Source: Anderseniella sp051010195 (lineage in GTDB: Bacteria; Pseudomonadota; Alphaproteobacteria; Rhizobiales; Aestuariivirgaceae). From it: a DNA stretch of 25,204 bases. The translations under genes and the position numbers were made by a program. Positions 7,975 to 15,345 of this stretch are shown here, in pieces. Location: the NCBI GenBank assembly GCA_051010195.1, contig JBPCVV010000370.1, positions 1-25,204 on the forward strand, in the 5' to 3' direction. Position 1 is the stretch's first letter; each line of letters starts with the position of its first letter. The notes below the pieces were generated by a model. The model worked only from the letters and a program-made list of their open reading frames with translations, was not told the DNA's origin and searched no databases.

Positions 7975-9132
7975 TTGCATATCTCAGTCGCCGGCGCCGG
8001 CATTGCAGGTTTGGCATGTGCCATAGCAGTTGCGCAAAACGGCCATACGGCAACAGTTTTCGAACAGGCCGCCCGGCTCGAGGCAATCGGTGCCGGGCTT
8101 CAGCTGGGTCCCAACGCGGTTCGGGTTCTTCAGGATCTGGGTGTGTGGGGCACGCTTGAAGCGCAATGCTGCGCGCCGGCGCGCATTCGGATTTGCGATG
8201 CCAGCAGCGGACGGCAGTTGTCGGTGCTTGAACTGGGAGACAGTTTCACAAAGCGGTTCGGCGGTCCGTACCGGGTTGCCCACCGGGCCGACCTGATCAA
8301 TGCTCTGGCCCGGACGGCAGCCGGTGACAGCACCATATCCATTGTCAAAAATTGCCGGATAATCGGTATGGAACCGGGCGAACCGGCAAGGCTGAAGACC
8401 TTGTCCGGTGAGATGCATGACTGTGATCTGGTGATCGCAGCAGATGGAATACGCTCTGCGCTGCGAGCTTATATAGCACCGGACAGTGAACCTCGCCTCA
8501 GCGGCGAAACTCTGTATCGTGCCCTTGCTCCGGCCGGCGCCCTGCCTGGCGCCCTTGATCCCGAGGCGGTTTATCTGTGGCTGGCGCCGGGAGCCCACAT
8601 TGTGCACTACCTGGTGTCGGGTGGCCGGCAGCTCAACATCGTGGCCAGTATCGAACAGCCGGCCAGCCAGACCGGCTGGAGCAACATTGCCAGCCACGAC
8701 GACGTGTTGGGCGCGCTGCCGGGCATCGCTGCCGAACTGACCGAATTGTTGTCGGCCCCGGCCAGTTGGCTCGCCTGGGCAGGTGCGGACCTTGATCCGT
8801 TGCCCACCTGGAGCCGGGACAATTGCGTCTTGGCGGGTGATGCGGCACATGCGTCCCTGCCCTACCTCGCCCAGGGTGCCGCCATGGCACTGGAGGACGC
8901 TGCCTGCCTGGCTGCCAGCATTGGTGACGCAAGCAACGGTCTGAAAGCTGCACTGGCAACCTATCAGGCCCGCCGCCAGCCCCGCACAGCTCGTATTTTA
9001 GAAGAGTCCCGCAAAAACGCCGGAATCTATCACATGCACGGCCCCAGGGCGGCAGCTCGAAACCTGGCGCTGAGGATGTTGCCCGGGTCCATGCAATTGC
9101 AGCGCCTTGCTTGGATTTACGCGCCGCAGTGA
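7975..9132 (+). CDS. FAD-dependent monooxygenase, salicylate hydroxylase-like
   Basis: Group A flavoprotein hydroxylase, predicted to use NAD(P)H and O2 on an aromatic substrate; the substrate cannot be told from sequence. A TTG at 7975 is the preferred start because AGGG lies 9 bases before it. The other possible start, TTG 7966, directly abuts that site, and an in-frame TGA at 7945 rules out anything longer, so no ATG start exists. The FAD dinucleotide motif GAGIAG is at residues 7-12, the middle DG motif (LVIAADGIRS) at about 152-161, and the GD motif (VLAGDAAHASLP) at about 285-296, giving the full three-motif pattern over 385 residues. The next gene follows 125 bases later on the same strand and may belong to the same pathway. 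Confidence 0.9.
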   Translation: MHISVAGAGIAGLACAIAVAQNGHTATVFEQAARLEAIGAGLQLGPNAVRVLQDLGVWGTLEAQCCAPARIRICDASSGRQLSVLELGDSFTKRFGGPYRVAHRADLINALARTAAGDSTISIVKNCRIIGMEPGEPARLKTLSGEMHDCDLVIAADGIRSALRAYIAPDSEPRLSGETLYRALAPAGALPGALDPEAVYLWLAPGAHIVHYLVSGGRQLNIVASIEQPASQTGWSNIASHDDVLGALPGIAAELTELLSAPASWLAWAGADLDPLPTWSRDNCVLAGDAAHASLPYLAQGAAMALEDAACLAASIGDASNGLKAALATYQARRQPRTARILEESRKNAGIYHMHGPRAAARNLALRMLPGSMQLQRLAWIYAPQ

Positions 9133-9257
9133 CTTCCGCAATCAAGAGCCGATGAGGGTATGTAAAACCGTCAGCAGAGCGAGTTGTGACCCGATTGACT
9201 TGGTCATCCGGTTGCGGCCAATGTGCACAATCGCTCAGGATTACCAGGATCAGCCGC

Positions 9258-10577
9258 ATGCAACCACTTCCCGCCATTCTTGCCAGGCGAATTGCCAATA
9301 AGGGGCCGGTTCGCGTCGGCGTGATCGGAGCCGGCAAATTCGGCTCAATGTTTCTCAACCAGGTGCCGTTTTCGCCACACCTGTCTGTTGCTGTCATTGC
9401 AGACCTTGACCCGGAGCGTGCCCGCGCTGCCTGCCGCACTGTCGGTTGGCAGGATGAATTGATCTCCCAAACACGGTTTACCGATGATGGTATGGACCTG
9501 ATCAGCGATCCGGCTGTTGAGGTTGTCATGGAAATAACCGGCTCACCGTCAGCTGGTTGCGCGCATGCGCTTGCAGCTGCCAGGCACGGCAAGCACATCA
9601 TCATGGTCAATGTGGAAGCAGACGTGCTGGCAGGTCCGGTCCTGGCTGAAGCCCATCGCAAGGCAGGCACGGTTTACTCCATGGCGTCCGGCGATCAGCC
9701 CGCGCTGGTGTGCGAAATCGTCGACTGGGCCAGAACCTGCGGCCTTGAAATTGTCTGTGCCGGTAAGGGCACCCGCTACCAGCCAGAGTTTCATGATGTG
9801 ACACCGGATGACGTATGGACCCACTACGGCCTGACCCCGGAACAGGCAGCCGCTGCCGGCATGAATTCGCAAATGTTCAATTCGTTTCTGGACGGCACCA
9901 AGTCCGCTATTGAAATGGCGGCAATCGCCAACGCCACCGGACTGGATGCGCCGGGTGACGGCTTGAAGTTTCCGGCCATAGATTTCGACAATCTGCAAAA
10001 TATGCTCATTCCATCAGAAGCCGGCGGCATGCTGGCCAGCGGTGGAACCGTTGAGGTCGTTGCCTCGGAGCACCGTGGCGAGACAACGGAGATGCACAAT
10101 CACCTGCGCTGGGGTGTCTATGCGGTGTTCAAGGCACCCAACCAATACGCGCGGGACTGCTTCTTGCAGTATGGATTGAAAACCGATCAGTCGGGCTACT
10201 ACGCCGCCATCTACAGGCCCTATCATCTTATCGGCCTTGAGCTTGGTGTTTCCGCCGCTAACGCCGCCATACGCGGCGAAGCAACCGGAACCACCGCTGC
10301 GTGGCGCGGCGATGTCGTTGCAGTTGCGAAAAAAGATCTCGTCCCCGGTGACACCCTGGATGGCGAAGGCGGATACACGGCCTGGGGCAAGCTGATACCT
10401 GCCGATACGTCATATGGCGCACGCGCCCTGCCAATTGGTCTGGCGCACGGCGTCAGCCTCATCCGCCCGGTGAAACACGGCGCAATGATCACTTATGATG
10501 ATGTCGGCCCATTGCCAGACAACGCGGCTCTTGAATGTCGTCAAAAACTCGAGAATTCCGCTGATTTTACAATATAA
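9258..10577 (+). CDS. NAD(P)-dependent oxidoreductase, homoserine-dehydrogenase-like with SAF domain (COG4091 type)
   Basis: The N-terminal Rossmann domain has GAGKFG at residues 24-29 followed by a long dehydrogenase-like region with KHIIMVNVEADVLAGP and SGDQPALVCEIVDWAR. The C-terminal part (about 350-430) resembles a SAF/antifreeze-like domain (VAVAKKDLVPGDTLDGEGG; IGLAHGVSLIRPVKHGAMIT). This architecture matches the predicted homoserine-dehydrogenase-like family with a SAF domain, often annotated loosely. The real substrate is unknown, and related proteins occur in catabolic clusters for branched or short sugars. The ATG at 9258 has AGGAT 7 bases upstream, and a GTG at 9186 would add a tail unlike the family. 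It sits 125 bases after the monooxygenase. True homoserine dehydrogenase function is doubtful because the usual ACT domain is absent. Confidence 0.85.
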   Translation: MQPLPAILARRIANKGPVRVGVIGAGKFGSMFLNQVPFSPHLSVAVIADLDPERARAACRTVGWQDELISQTRFTDDGMDLISDPAVEVVMEITGSPSAGCAHALAAARHGKHIIMVNVEADVLAGPVLAEAHRKAGTVYSMASGDQPALVCEIVDWARTCGLEIVCAGKGTRYQPEFHDVTPDDVWTHYGLTPEQAAAAGMNSQMFNSFLDGTKSAIEMAAIANATGLDAPGDGLKFPAIDFDNLQNMLIPSEAGGMLASGGTVEVVASEHRGETTEMHNHLRWGVYAVFKAPNQYARDCFLQYGLKTDQSGYYAAIYRPYHLIGLELGVSAANAAIRGEATGTTAAWRGDVVAVAKKDLVPGDTLDGEGGYTAWGKLIPADTSYGARALPIGLAHGVSLIRPVKHGAMITYDDVGPLPDNAALECRQKLENSADFTI

Positions 10578-10588
10578 CACCTTGATAT

Positions 10589-10607
10589 TGTTAACCTTTT
10601 GTTAACC
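10589..10607 (+). promoter_or_regulatory. CtrA-type binding box
   Basis: The octamer TGTTAACC occurs twice with an 11-base period (10589-10596 and 10600-10607), giving a perfect TTAA-N7-TTAA at 10591-10605. That is the full consensus of the alphaproteobacterial cell-cycle regulator CtrA. It is intergenic, 12 bases after the oxidoreductase stop and about 103 before the small membrane-protein start. Binding is inferred from the motif alone. Confidence 0.6.
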
Positions 10608-10709
10608 GTATGCCCCCGGTTTGCCACACAATAACCCGGCCTGCGGCACGGTTTTCCTGATTTTACGCCATGCTTTTGTGGTTTTGTCCGGCGCTGAAGG
10701 GGTTCATGG

Positions 10710-11057
10710 GTGAACCGGGATGGGCGCGCGATGTTGATCAAAAAAGATGATGTTGAGGGCTTGTACGGCTTCGGCGCTGTTCCTCGTGATGGCAATGCCG
10801 CGATGAAGCGCAACAACACCCATGTGCTGTCGTTTTTTGCCGTGGCACTGTGCGCTGCTGTATTGACGGTTGTCGTTGCCGTGTTGCTTGTTGGCCAGGC
10901 GACCGCAAGCCCATTGCTAAATCAGACCGTTGATGTACCGCAAACTCTTGGAGTTGCCGCGATTGCCGCTTTTGGCCTCGCCACGTTCGCGTGTGCCGTC
11001 ATGCTGTTGATGCCGGTTCTCATATCGCGCAAATTCCACCGCGGTAACCGCCGCTAA
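10710..11057 (+). CDS. Small two-helix membrane protein, unknown function
   Basis: Not recognised. The frame encodes 115 residues with a charged N-terminal region, a first hydrophobic helix at about 39-62 (rich in Ala and Val) and a second at about 80-105, ending in a basic tail RKFHRGNRR, so the C-terminus is probably cytoplasmic. The GTG at 10710 is chosen because GAAGGGG lies 7 bases upstream; ATG codons at 10731 or 10803 are possible shorter starts, the last giving a simple two-helix protein. A perfect CtrA-type box lies upstream and a strong hairpin lies after the stop, so this is probably a single-gene transcript tied to the cell cycle. Coding is supported by helix pattern and flanking signals, not by family. 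Confidence 0.65.
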   Translation: MNRDGRAMLIKKDDVEGLYGFGAVPRDGNAAMKRNNTHVLSFFAVALCAAVLTVVVAVLLVGQATASPLLNQTVDVPQTLGVAAIAAFGLATFACAVMLLMPVLISRKFHRGNRR

Positions 11058-11083
11058 TCCGATTCTGATATTGCAGGCATACA

Positions 11084-11117
11084 AAAGCCAGCACCGGCAT
11101 TGAGCGGTGCTGGCTTT
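11084..11117. terminator. Strong hairpin terminator, 13-base stem
   Basis: AAAGCCAGCACCG (11084-11096) and CGGTGCTGGCTTT (11105-11117) form a perfect stem with an 8-base loop, 26 bases after the small membrane-protein stop. The stem itself ends in TTT on the plus side and, read on the minus strand, in TTTTGT, so it can serve both convergent genes. Confidence 0.75.
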
Positions 11118-11135
11118 GAAGCAGTTTGCTTCAAA
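11115..11135. terminator. Second hairpin sharing bases with the first
   Basis: TTTGAAGCA (11115-11123) and TGCTTCAAA (11127-11135) form a perfect 9-base stem with a 3-base loop, 11 bases beyond the stop of the minus-strand secreted protein. Its left arm shares three bases with the 3' arm of the preceding hairpin, so the two cannot both be fully paired at once. Confidence 0.55.
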
Positions 11136-11146
11136 CTGTTGGCAAC

Positions 11147-11536
11147 TCAGTTGCGGCCACCGGCGCTTCCGCCGCCACCGCCGCCACCGCCACCACTGCC
11201 ACCGCTCACTCGGTCGTCATATTCGCTGCGGCTGACAAAGTTCTGGCGCTTGCCCTGCCCACTTACACGGCGAGGAATATGTGTTGGTGGAGGGCGTTTG
11301 TACACTTTCTCTTCGTGCAAGTCGCCGGTGCACCCATATTGGCCTCGCTCTGACTCAAACACCCGGCCATGCATGCCGTTGCACATCTGCTTGGCTTCCC
11401 GAAACGAAGTTTCATAACCAAAATAAATCGTTTCCGCATTGGCACTTGTTGTCATGCTGCCGGCGAACAGCACGCCTGCGACCGTTCCGGCGGCAAGGAT
11501 CATGGTGGATTTGGCAGTCTTGGTAATCTGGGACAT
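11147..11536 (-). CDS. Small secreted protein with polyglycine tail
   Basis: No family recognised. Starting at the ATG 11536, which has GAGG upstream, the protein is 129 residues. It has a Sec signal peptide of about 34 residues (hydrophobic core ILAAGTVAGVLFAGS, cleavage near SANA), a small region with two cysteines (C52 and C69) that could form a disulphide in the periplasm, a Pro/Arg-rich stretch (KRPPPTHIPRR), and a Gly-rich tail at 112-127. A 154-residue reading from 11611 is possible, but its extra N-terminus would hide the signal. The stop faces the convergent membrane-protein gene across paired hairpins. The codons of the Gly tract form a GCC/ACC-like microsatellite on the plus strand. 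Confidence 0.7.
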   Translation of the reverse strand: MSQITKTAKSTMILAAGTVAGVLFAGSMTTSANAETIYFGYETSFREAKQMCNGMHGRVFESERGQYGCTGDLHEEKVYKRPPPTHIPRRVSGQGKRQNFVSRSEYDDRVSGGSGGGGGGGGGSAGGRN

Positions 11537-11694
11537 TTTGCTTTCCTCGTTCTTGTTACTGTGTCCGACCAGAAAGGTCGAAACGTCCTTACTTGAGGAA
11601 AACTTTGCCACCGCAGGGATGACTGAAACCTGAGTGGTTCGTTCATCTGGCGTTCAGCAACGGATTTGGGAATGAAACAGACGTGATCGTCGAT

Positions 11695-12657
11695 TTACTG
11701 CCAGTATGCAGACGCCAGGTCGACGTAGGCCCTGGTGTTGCGCCTCAGGTGCCTGGTGTCCACATCGTGGTAGGCCGCATGCACCATGGAATTCATCTCT
11801 TCGGCACGCCGGATGCCTTCGGGATATCCGTCGAAAACGTCAAAAATACTCTTCTTCTGCGCCCTGACTGTGATAAGGGCCGCGAAACTGCGCGGCGCTT
11901 CGTGAGGGTCATAGCCGGCCGACACAAAATACCGGAACCCCAGCTTGTCGGCATCTTCTTCCTGGGCGCGGGTGTAGCTGCTCAGGCTGGTGTCTGCCAA
12001 CGCTTTCACGCCGCTGCTCAGCCAAGGAACACCAAGTCCGTCGTCAAAGACCCGTTTGCCAAACGCGGTTACCCGCTTGTTGAGCGATTGACCATCGTGC
12101 CCCTTGACCACGTGACTTGCGCGATTGTGCGCCATCTCGTGTGCCAGCACCATGGCCATCTGGCCTTCTGTGCGCAGCTTGGTCACAATTCCGGTCGTCA
12201 CGAAGATATGGCCACCGCCCGGTGTAAACGCATTGGCATGCGGGCTGTCGACCAGGTAAACCTTGTAAAACAGGCTGGAGGCACCGTGTTCCGGTGTCGT
12301 TTTCAACCGCGTCACTATTGCATTCAGATAATCTTCAAGCTCAGTGTCGTTGGACCGCTTCATGACACCAAGTGCGCGCTGGGCAAGATCATTGCCGATA
12401 ATCTGCTGTCGTTGGAAATTCGACATTCCTGCCGGAGCCACGGACACGTCGGGCAACTTTCGTTCGGCATTGGCAGACGACTTGGGAACGCCGGCATCCA
12501 ATTGCGCCAGCAATCGGTTTTCAGCACAGCCGTTAGCAGCCAGGGCAATCACCAGCATGAACGCAGTTTGCAGTGTCGAACGTCTTGTCAAATCGTAACG
12601 CCGTTGTGCCTGATAACTCAGTGGGTGCCATCCACGAAGCAGTATCATAGCGCCCAT
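11695..12657 (-). CDS. M48-family metalloprotease, lipoprotein
   Basis: Predicted zinc peptidase at the inner face of the outer membrane or in the periplasm, probably in envelope protein quality control (LoiP/BepA-like). The 320 residues begin with a basic n-region and hydrophobic stretch ending in the lipobox LAANGC, with Cys44 as the lipidation site. The active site HEMAH is at 173-177, and E233 in EEDAD is the third zinc ligand typical of M48. The M48-type segment NAFTPGGGHIFVTTG precedes it at 142-156. The start ATG 12657 has GAGG upstream; ATG 12648 is an alternative. No TPR domain follows, so it resembles the short LoiP-like forms more than BepA. It is divergent from the TPR protein gene. 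Confidence 0.9.
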   Translation of the reverse strand: MGAMILLRGWHPLSYQAQRRYDLTRRSTLQTAFMLVIALAANGCAENRLLAQLDAGVPKSSANAERKLPDVSVAPAGMSNFQRQQIIGNDLAQRALGVMKRSNDTELEDYLNAIVTRLKTTPEHGASSLFYKVYLVDSPHANAFTPGGGHIFVTTGIVTKLRTEGQMAMVLAHEMAHNRASHVVKGHDGQSLNKRVTAFGKRVFDDGLGVPWLSSGVKALADTSLSSYTRAQEEDADKLGFRYFVSAGYDPHEAPRSFAALITVRAQKKSIFDVFDGYPEGIRRAEEMNSMVHAAYHDVDTRHLRRNTRAYVDLASAYWQ

Positions 12658-12885
12658 TTAAGAAAGCCTCAAGCAATCTTGTTAACCAAAATTGATCTGC
12701 GGATAATTCACTAAAAAATCAACCATTGGCCTTCCGCCGCACGCACTGCCAACACAAAATTGTTACATTTTTGGCGCTTGTTGTTGAACCAGCACTGCTC
12801 GCACTTGCGTATGCAGACTGCTAGTGTTCACGGCAGAATTTATCGTTTAGAGATTGATTGATAGATCCAACAAGGAAAACTGACC

Positions 12886-13413
12886 ATGAAGTTCACCCCC
12901 CTCGCTTTGGCGGCCACCCTTGCAATCGGCACGTCGTTTACCGCAGCGCATGCTGCCGGCTCGGGCTCCTCAACCTCCACCAAAACCTGCAAGAACGGTT
13001 ACGTATACTCCAGCAGCAAGAAGAAATGCGTCAAGCAAACCTCTGAGGTGGTGCCGGACAAGTCGCTGAAAGCGCAAGGCTGGGCCCTGGCCCGCGCCGG
13101 CCAGTATGAAGACGCCATCGACCTGTTCCGCCTGGTTGCCGACAAGCGCGACCCGGAAGCCCTCAACGGGCTCGGCTACACCCACCGCAAGATGGGCAAG
13201 GTCGAAGATGGCATCGCGTTTTACCAGAAGGCGCTGGACGCCAACCCGGACTATATCCTGGCCCGTGAATACCTGGGTGAAGGCTATGTGAAGCTCGGCA
13301 AGTTGGACCTTGCCCGTGAACAGCTTACTGAAATCGGCACCCGCTGCGGCACGGCATGTGAGGAATACCTGCTGCTGTCGCAGGCCATTGATACCGGCAA
13401 GCCGATCTACTGA
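12886..13413 (+). CDS. Periplasmic tetratricopeptide-repeat protein
   Basis: A Sec signal peptide of about 23 residues (LALAATLAIGTSFTAAHA) is followed by a short Ser/Thr linker, a Cys-bounded basic motif (C35 to C48, KTCKNGYVYSSSKKKCVK), and three TPR-like units at about 60-90, 91-122 (EALNGLGYTHRKMGKVEDGI) and 123-154. A second cysteine pair, C154 and C158, lies near the end. TPR modules bind other proteins, so an envelope scaffold or assembly role is likely; no specific partner can be named. The ATG 12886 has AAGGAAAA upstream. A clear intrinsic terminator follows 24 bases after the stop, so this is a single-gene transcript. Confidence 0.88.
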   Translation: MKFTPLALAATLAIGTSFTAAHAAGSGSSTSTKTCKNGYVYSSSKKKCVKQTSEVVPDKSLKAQGWALARAGQYEDAIDLFRLVADKRDPEALNGLGYTHRKMGKVEDGIAFYQKALDANPDYILAREYLGEGYVKLGKLDLAREQLTEIGTRCGTACEEYLLLSQAIDTGKPIY

Positions 13414-13436
13414 TCGAGACATTTACGACGAACATG

Positions 13437-13476
13437 AAAGGCCACGGTCCGGCAAATGGACCGTGGCTTTTTGTTT
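13437..13476 (+). terminator. Intrinsic terminator after the TPR gene
   Basis: GCCACGGTCC (13441-13450) and GGACCGTGGC (13458-13467) form a perfect 10-base stem with a 7-base loop, extendable by A-T and G-T pairs from AAAG before it, and followed by TTTTTGTTT. This is a textbook rho-independent terminator for the plus strand. Confidence 0.9.
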
Positions 13477-13630
13477 GCTGCATCAAGTAACTGTTATGGG
13501 CTGCCACAAATCAGGCGCAAAACGTCCGCGCTCCTGCTGCAAACTCCCGCTAAGCGTAAATCAAACCTTAACCATGACGCGCTATGTCTCTACGCCATGA
13601 GTTTGTATGCTTGAGAGCTGGGATTGACCG

Positions 13631-14440
13631 ATGAGTGACCGACAGATTTCACGCCGCGACATGCTGGTTGGTACCGGTGCAACGGTACTGGCCACTTCGA
13701 TGACGACCGCGGCGCGAGCCGAACCGTTTAGTCTTGACACCGTCTCCAGATGGTTCAGGACACGCGGTGGTTTCGACGAAGAGCCACGCCGCGGAGATAT
13801 CACCGGTTCGGTGTCGCCAACCAATGCGCCCGCCGCTCCACAACCATCCTACGTGCCGCCGTCAGACGGCTTCGAGCCGCAACCGGTTCCCGGTCAGCGC
13901 CCGCCGCTGGAATCACCGATCGACTATCCCATCGAGAAGGTCAATCCGGCCAGCATAAAACCACAGTTTCGCCGCCAGCTTGTCCGGTATTCCGGCCGTG
14001 AGTGGCCCGGTACGATTGTCGTTGACACGAAGAAACGGCAGTTGTTCCACGTCCGCGAGGGCGGCATGGCCATGCGCTATGGCATCGGGGTCGGTCGCGC
14101 CGGTTTCACCTGGGCCGGCGAAGCCTATATTGCCCGTAAGTCACGCTGGCCGCGCTGGACACCGCCTGCTGAAATGGTTGCCCGTGACCCCAAGGCCGCG
14201 AAATGGCCTCTCGGCATGCCGGGCGGGCCAAAAAACCCACTTGGCGCGCGCGCGCTGTACCTGTTCGATCTCACCGGCCGCGATACCCTGTTCCGAATAC
14301 ACGGCACCAATGACCCGTCGTCGATTGGCAAGAACCTGTCATCGGGTTGCATCCGCATGCTCAACCAGGACATTGCCGAGCTTTACTTGCGCGTCACACT
14401 CAAGTCCCGTGTCGTGGTGCTCAATCATCACGCCGGCTGA
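13631..14440 (+). CDS. L,D-transpeptidase (YkuD domain), Tat-exported
   Basis: Periplasmic enzyme predicted to make 3-3 peptidoglycan cross-links or attach proteins to peptidoglycan. The N-terminus has a twin-arginine signal (SRRDMLVG, residues 7-14, then a hydrophobic stretch ending ARA at 30). A Pro-rich linker (about 60-100) leads to the YkuD domain at about 125-265, with the catalytic motif HGTN at 224-227 and SSGCIRM at 237-243, so H224 and C240 are the active residues. Length is 269. The ATG 13631 has a GGGA-type site upstream. The 3' end overlaps the convergent EamA gene by 13 bases (14428-14440), so neither gene has its own terminator. Tat export is unusual for the family overall but is seen in alphaproteobacterial members. 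Confidence 0.93.
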   Translation: MSDRQISRRDMLVGTGATVLATSMTTAARAEPFSLDTVSRWFRTRGGFDEEPRRGDITGSVSPTNAPAAPQPSYVPPSDGFEPQPVPGQRPPLESPIDYPIEKVNPASIKPQFRRQLVRYSGREWPGTIVVDTKKRQLFHVREGGMAMRYGIGVGRAGFTWAGEAYIARKSRWPRWTPPAEMVARDPKAAKWPLGMPGGPKNPLGARALYLFDLTGRDTLFRIHGTNDPSSIGKNLSSGCIRMLNQDIAELYLRVTLKSRVVVLNHHAG

Positions 14441-15345
14441 GCAGTTTCTGGCTTCTTTTTCTTGCGGTTCACCAGAACGATACCGGTGCACACCAGTGCC
14501 AGCGCTCCGATGAATTCCAGCGTAATCGTCTCACCCAGGATCAGCCAGCCGAACATCACGCCGAACAGTGGCGTCAGGAAGCCGAATGATGCCATGTCGG
14601 AAGCCGGGTAGACTGCCAGGACCCGGAACCACATCAGGAACCCGAAACTCACCACCACCAGGACCTGGAAGGCAAACAGGCCGCCAATCACCGGTGTGAA
14701 GTCGCGCACGAGATCGCCGAACAACGGTGCCAGCGGCAACATGATCGCACCTGATACGGCAAGCTGGTAGACGAGTTGCATTTCAGGGGATGACCTGGAC
14801 AGCGCCGTGGTGCGTGCCAGCAGCGCGATACCCGCCCAGCACAAGGCGGCGACCAGGCACATCAGGTCTCCCACCAGGGCGTACTCGGTTGCTGGATGAT
14901 CGTTGCGCAGCAACGCCCAGGCAACACCGGCGACGGCCATTGCCAGCCCCAGCACCCGAAACGGTGTCAGCCGCTCGCCCGGGATCATGAAGTGGGCGGC
15001 ACAGGCCAGCCAGAACGGCATGGTGTAAAACAGCATTGTAGCCCGTGCCACGGATGTGTAATCGAACGCCGAAAACGTCAGCATGAATTCAGCGGCAAAC
15101 AAGGCCCCGCAGCACAGCCCCGGTATCAGGCTGCCGTCACTGATGGACAATTTGCGCCTGGTGTAGAGCGCGTAGATCAATACCGGCACCAGGGCGCAAG
15201 CCGAACGCAGGCCGGCCTGGAACACCGGCGCCAGACCGGCATTCACCAGTTTCACGAACACCTGGTTGATGCCCATCAAGAGCGCAAACGTGACCAGCCA
15301 TCCGGCTCCGGCCAGGTCAATCCTGTCCTTGCGGTCACCACTCAC
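14428..15345 (-). CDS. EamA/DMT-superfamily transporter (first)
   Basis: Inner-membrane exporter or importer of small metabolites; substrate unknown. The 305 residues hold about ten hydrophobic helices in the two-EamA-repeat pattern: first repeat to about 145 (including FDYTSVARATMLFYTMPFW), second from about 155 (including LAVYPASDMASFGFLTPLFGVMFGWLILGE, where the typical GE ends helix 9). The tail is basic, NRKKKKPE. The start is a GTG at 15345 that overlaps the TGA of the methyltransferase gene in GTGA, so translation is probably coupled. It is the last gene of the four-gene minus-strand block, and its 3' end overlaps the L,D-transpeptidase gene. Confidence 0.88.
   Translation of the reverse strand: MSGDRKDRIDLAGAGWLVTFALLMGINQVFVKLVNAGLAPVFQAGLRSACALVPVLIYALYTRRKLSISDGSLIPGLCCGALFAAEFMLTFSAFDYTSVARATMLFYTMPFWLACAAHFMIPGERLTPFRVLGLAMAVAGVAWALLRNDHPATEYALVGDLMCLVAALCWAGIALLARTTALSRSSPEMQLVYQLAVSGAIMLPLAPLFGDLVRDFTPVIGGLFAFQVLVVVSFGFLMWFRVLAVYPASDMASFGFLTPLFGVMFGWLILGETITLEFIGALALVCTGIVLVNRKKKKPETAQPA

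Noticed and set aside
9186..9257. Upstream GTG start for the SAF oxidoreductase
   Set aside because: The added 24 residues do not resemble the family, and the ATG at 9258 has a better ribosome site.
8633..9670. 345-codon minus-strand frame over the monooxygenase and oxidoreductase
   Set aside because: It spans parts of two well-supported plus-strand genes and their gap, with shadow-like composition.
11683..12714. 343-codon plus-strand frame opposite the M48 protease gene
   Set aside because: The minus-strand gene has a lipobox and HEMAH zinc site; this frame is its shadow.
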